This document shows positions 61,110 through 64,000 of a DNA stretch of 64,000 nt, piece after piece (position 1 is the first letter of the stretch; the number at the start of each line of letters is the position of its first letter). The notes beneath the pieces are model-generated. The model had not been told where the DNA came from. It was given only the letters and a program-made list of their open reading frames with translations, and ran no database searches. Made by a program: the position numbers and the translations under genes. This stretch comes from Cryptomeria japonica (lineage: Eukaryota; Streptophyta; Pinopsida; Cupressales; Cupressaceae): assembly GCF_030272615.1 (NCBI RefSeq), contig NC_081413.1:336016302-336080301 (forward strand), read 5' to 3'.

Positions 61110-64000
61110 CTGTCAGTGATAGAGCACCTATATCAGTAACACGTACTTCAAGCAAGGGAAAGCAAATGAATATTATCAATGTCTAACAAAGAATAAAAGA
61201 ATTGGCACAGAATCGGAAAGAATAATATAAAATGACTGGTTTGTTTATTAGCAGACCTGGTAGGGTTGGAAACCAACATGAATAGCTTTGATAGACAGTT
61301 TTTAATGCTACATTGAGCTGTTCAATGGAGGGGGCTTCTTAAACAATAAAGGTGGATTTTTTAAGAAAATTTTAAAACTGTTGGTCTCATGAATTTTGAA
61401 TTTTGTAGTGGAGTTCAGCTTAAAAATTTGAACTCCAAAATTTATGGAAGTTGGTAGTCTCTATGTACAATGATAAAACAAGTAAAAAAATTCAATTTTC
61501 TTTGCAAAACATATTTTTTATGGAAATCTAAACTTAAATGTTTGACAAGTGGCACAAAACATTCATAAGCTGGTAGAGCAATTTCTAGCCCCCCTCCATT
61601 TTCACTGGCTCAAATATGCAGGCCTAAAAAGTAGCTTCTATATTTTTTAGGAAAAGATTCCAAATAATCCTGTAGCACAAAAAAAATTCTTCATGAAACA
61701 TCCTCTTCCTAAAAAATAGAAGCTCAAGCTCCCTCATGAGACCACACCCTTATGTGGAATTGTGTATGGTAAAAAGGCCTCTAAAACATTAAGCATAACA
61801 ATGTAGAAAAAATTGTAACACCTAGGTGAAGGGGCCATGTTTTTCGATTATATATTAAACAAATGATAATTAAAAGTTCAATAATATATTTAAAATATAT
61901 TAATAGTTGTCCACTTATATTCTCATAGTTAAAATTTTAATATTTAATTTTAAAAGTTGTGCAATTTTATTGGTACCCCTATGCATAACTACTTGATCAT
62001 TTGTGCATAAGTATTTGTAAAAATAGTTATTTGAGGAAAATGTATAGATTATTATAGGAATATGTATTGGATTAGATGTGCAAATTTTTGAGATGGTTGT
62101 AGTGCATGTTTATGGAGGCATCTTTAAAGAGGTATCGAGCAACACTTCTAAATGACCATTTTTTTCCCTTGTGTACATAACAAATACCATAGTGTTCGTC
62201 TTGACTACCCAAAAACTAGAACAATAACTCTAAACAATTATGTCACATACGAAAACATTAAAAAAAATCGTCAAAATCCAATATATCAACGACTACTAGT
62301 ACCCTTACCTTACAAACATTTAGGTTGTGTCATTATTGTTGCAAATAAAATCAAGGTTGTCTTTTTGTCTTTGGTATTGTTACGCTCCATTTCAAAACAG
62401 TTATTGTTTGAGGAAAGAACTTGAACTAATATGGCTCATTATAGTTTTTGCATGGTATTATCACAAGCTAGGTTACCGATCTTAATACTAATTTGGATTG
62501 TTAGCAACAACAAAAAAATGAGAGTTAAGTTTATTTTGGGTTCACATATTTACAATCTAAAATAAAAAGTATTAGACCTTATATACATATTTTTACTATT
62601 TTTAATGAATAGTAGTATTTTTATGTCATATATAAAATTAATATAATAAAAAAACTATTTATAAAATTGATATCAATATATTATTAATTTTAAAAATTAA
62701 TTAACATACATTATAGCTATTTATTTGTTATCATCAATGGAATAATAATAATTTATTTACATACATTTCTATCATTAAAAATAAACATTATTTCCTCTTG
62801 CAGGAAGTGAGCTCTTCGATATCCTTTATGTTTAGATATCTTTCCTGTTCGGATCGTGGGATACTATTTACAACAATCATGTGCACATATGCGGTTCAGA
62901 TAGCAAGCTGCAATGGTATTATGGCCTAGAATGTTGCGCTTTTTATAGCACTACAAAAGTTCACATTCACTCAACAATTGATTGGAACAGTAGGATTTGT
63001 CTTCCTGCAGGGTTTTTGTTTGCGTCTGTGTTTCTGCCTACAAGTTTAAGGTTTTCTTTTACTCGTTCTGCCTCATACAGACGCAAGCATAAACTTCTTG
63101 CTCATGAATGTACTCAAACAAAAAAGACAATAGATTTTCAAATATTTTAAAGGCTATTTACAGAGGAAAACTTGCAGGTTCGTTCCAACAATAGAGAAAT
63201 GTGGGGAAACTTGTGACGGGTTCGCCCAACTTCGTCCTGAACGAACTCACAGAGAATTACCAAACCCTGCCTGCATTCCCCACTGAACCGAGACCGAAAC
63301 TGGATCCAGGCTAGATTAAAACTAATCCAGTAACTTAGATCACAAGTAGTGAAAGAGAGGATTGCATTTAATGGGCATGTGAAATCTCTTAGGAATTTAG
63401 GTTACTCTCGGATTGAAATCTCTTGTGAAAGCTTGGATTGGATGGTAAGGAGCAATGTTGGTGGATTGAACCCCTCTCATAAAACTTTTAAGTGTATTGG
63501 CAAGCAAATGTTAGATTATCATTCTAATTATGCAATTAAGTGATTAGCACCACATAAAAAATGTCTAATTTCTGCCTGTTTACTGTTGTCATATTAGTTT
63601 TGTTCTTTGGTAAAAAACTCTGCGCTATGGAGTTGCGATCATTTGAATTATGTCAAACATAGATCAGCATTATGGAAGTTGATACGCTATTTCTGGGAAT
63701 TTGAATGACATTAGTAATATTCTCCTAACCAATTCTATATTTTCACTTTTTTACTTAATTGATTGAAGAGAAGGCTGTAAAACATTTTTAGCCATAAACG
63801 TTTAAGTTCTTGATACCCTCTAAAAGGTCTTCAACTAACTATTGATCAAATGCGAAAGAACACGCACATCAAAAACATAAAATATTTTTAAGGCAATTAA
63901 ACATTGAAGAGTTGGCAAAATGCTCTTTTAGAGGCCCTATAGATCTGTAATCCCTTTTTATAGAAGACTAGCGAAATAAAGGCTCCTGCTCTGTGCGAAG
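61110..64000. other. no gene recognised; presumed upstream intron of BPP
   Basis: The first part just right of 61109 must be intron on the minus strand (acceptor CACTGACAG). Searching the minus strand for the expected upstream BPP exon gave nothing. The sequence is AT-rich to about 62790 and mixed afterwards. Frames at 62152-62424, 62881-63150 and 63349-63543 (plus) have no recognised domain. Confidence 0.45.

Noticed and set aside
62806-63150. possible exon after CTCTTGCAG on the plus strand
   Set aside because: The acceptor-like sequence is followed by a frame with no recognisable domain and no matching donor or partner exon.

Overview
The window looks like intergenic DNA from a large, repeat-rich land-plant nuclear genome, probably a gymnosperm (inference). 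The reasons are a plant-specific gene with one short GT-AG intron, several families of plant LTR retrotransposons, LINEs at different stages of decay, AT-rich spacer and long microsatellites. Only one host gene appears functional. It lies on the minus strand at 59427-61109 and is the 3' part of a basic, Ser/Thr/Pro-rich protein of the microtubule-associated BPP family (Arabidopsis At2g40070-like). Its upstream exons are not visible.

Layout. 1-3057: degenerate LTR-like DNA with a GC-rich island and a short repeat at the edge. 3282-5588: decayed minus-strand Ty3/gypsy gag-protease remnant, probably Tat/Ogre-like. 6215-7375: copia reverse-transcriptase fragment joined to a piece of LTR. 9049-16741: nearly full-length minus-strand Ty3/gypsy chromovirus with both LTRs, an initiator-Met tRNA primer site, gag, protease, RT, RNase H, integrase and chromodomain, all broken by stops and frameshifts. 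19770-23070: an unclassified poly(A)-type retroposon bounded by a 17/18-base duplication and split by a solo LTR with its own CCACC duplication. 23071-30300: decayed LTR-type and AT-rich DNA. 30300-33960: L1-type LINE on the minus strand. 34526-47206: copia element on the minus strand, inserted in a degenerate ~59-base tandem repeat. Its integrase is split by a 5488-base TG...CA element (38443-43930) with a perfect CTGCG duplication. 47776-~53970: LTR pair whose interior carries an intronless, degenerate copy of the N-terminus of the cohesin regulator PDS5. 54280-55710: gag-like remnant. 56923-57310: small solo LTR with a CAAGG duplication. 57950-58970: C-terminal remnant of a second LINE type. 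59427-61109: the BPP gene. 61110-64000: no gene recognised.

The most interesting observations are the captured PDS5 sequence between LTRs, the three-level nest at 34.3-47.3 kb with exact target duplications, and the two-level nest at 19.8-23.1 kb. No metabolic or operon-like set of genes is present. The window records successive transposon insertions next to one conserved gene.
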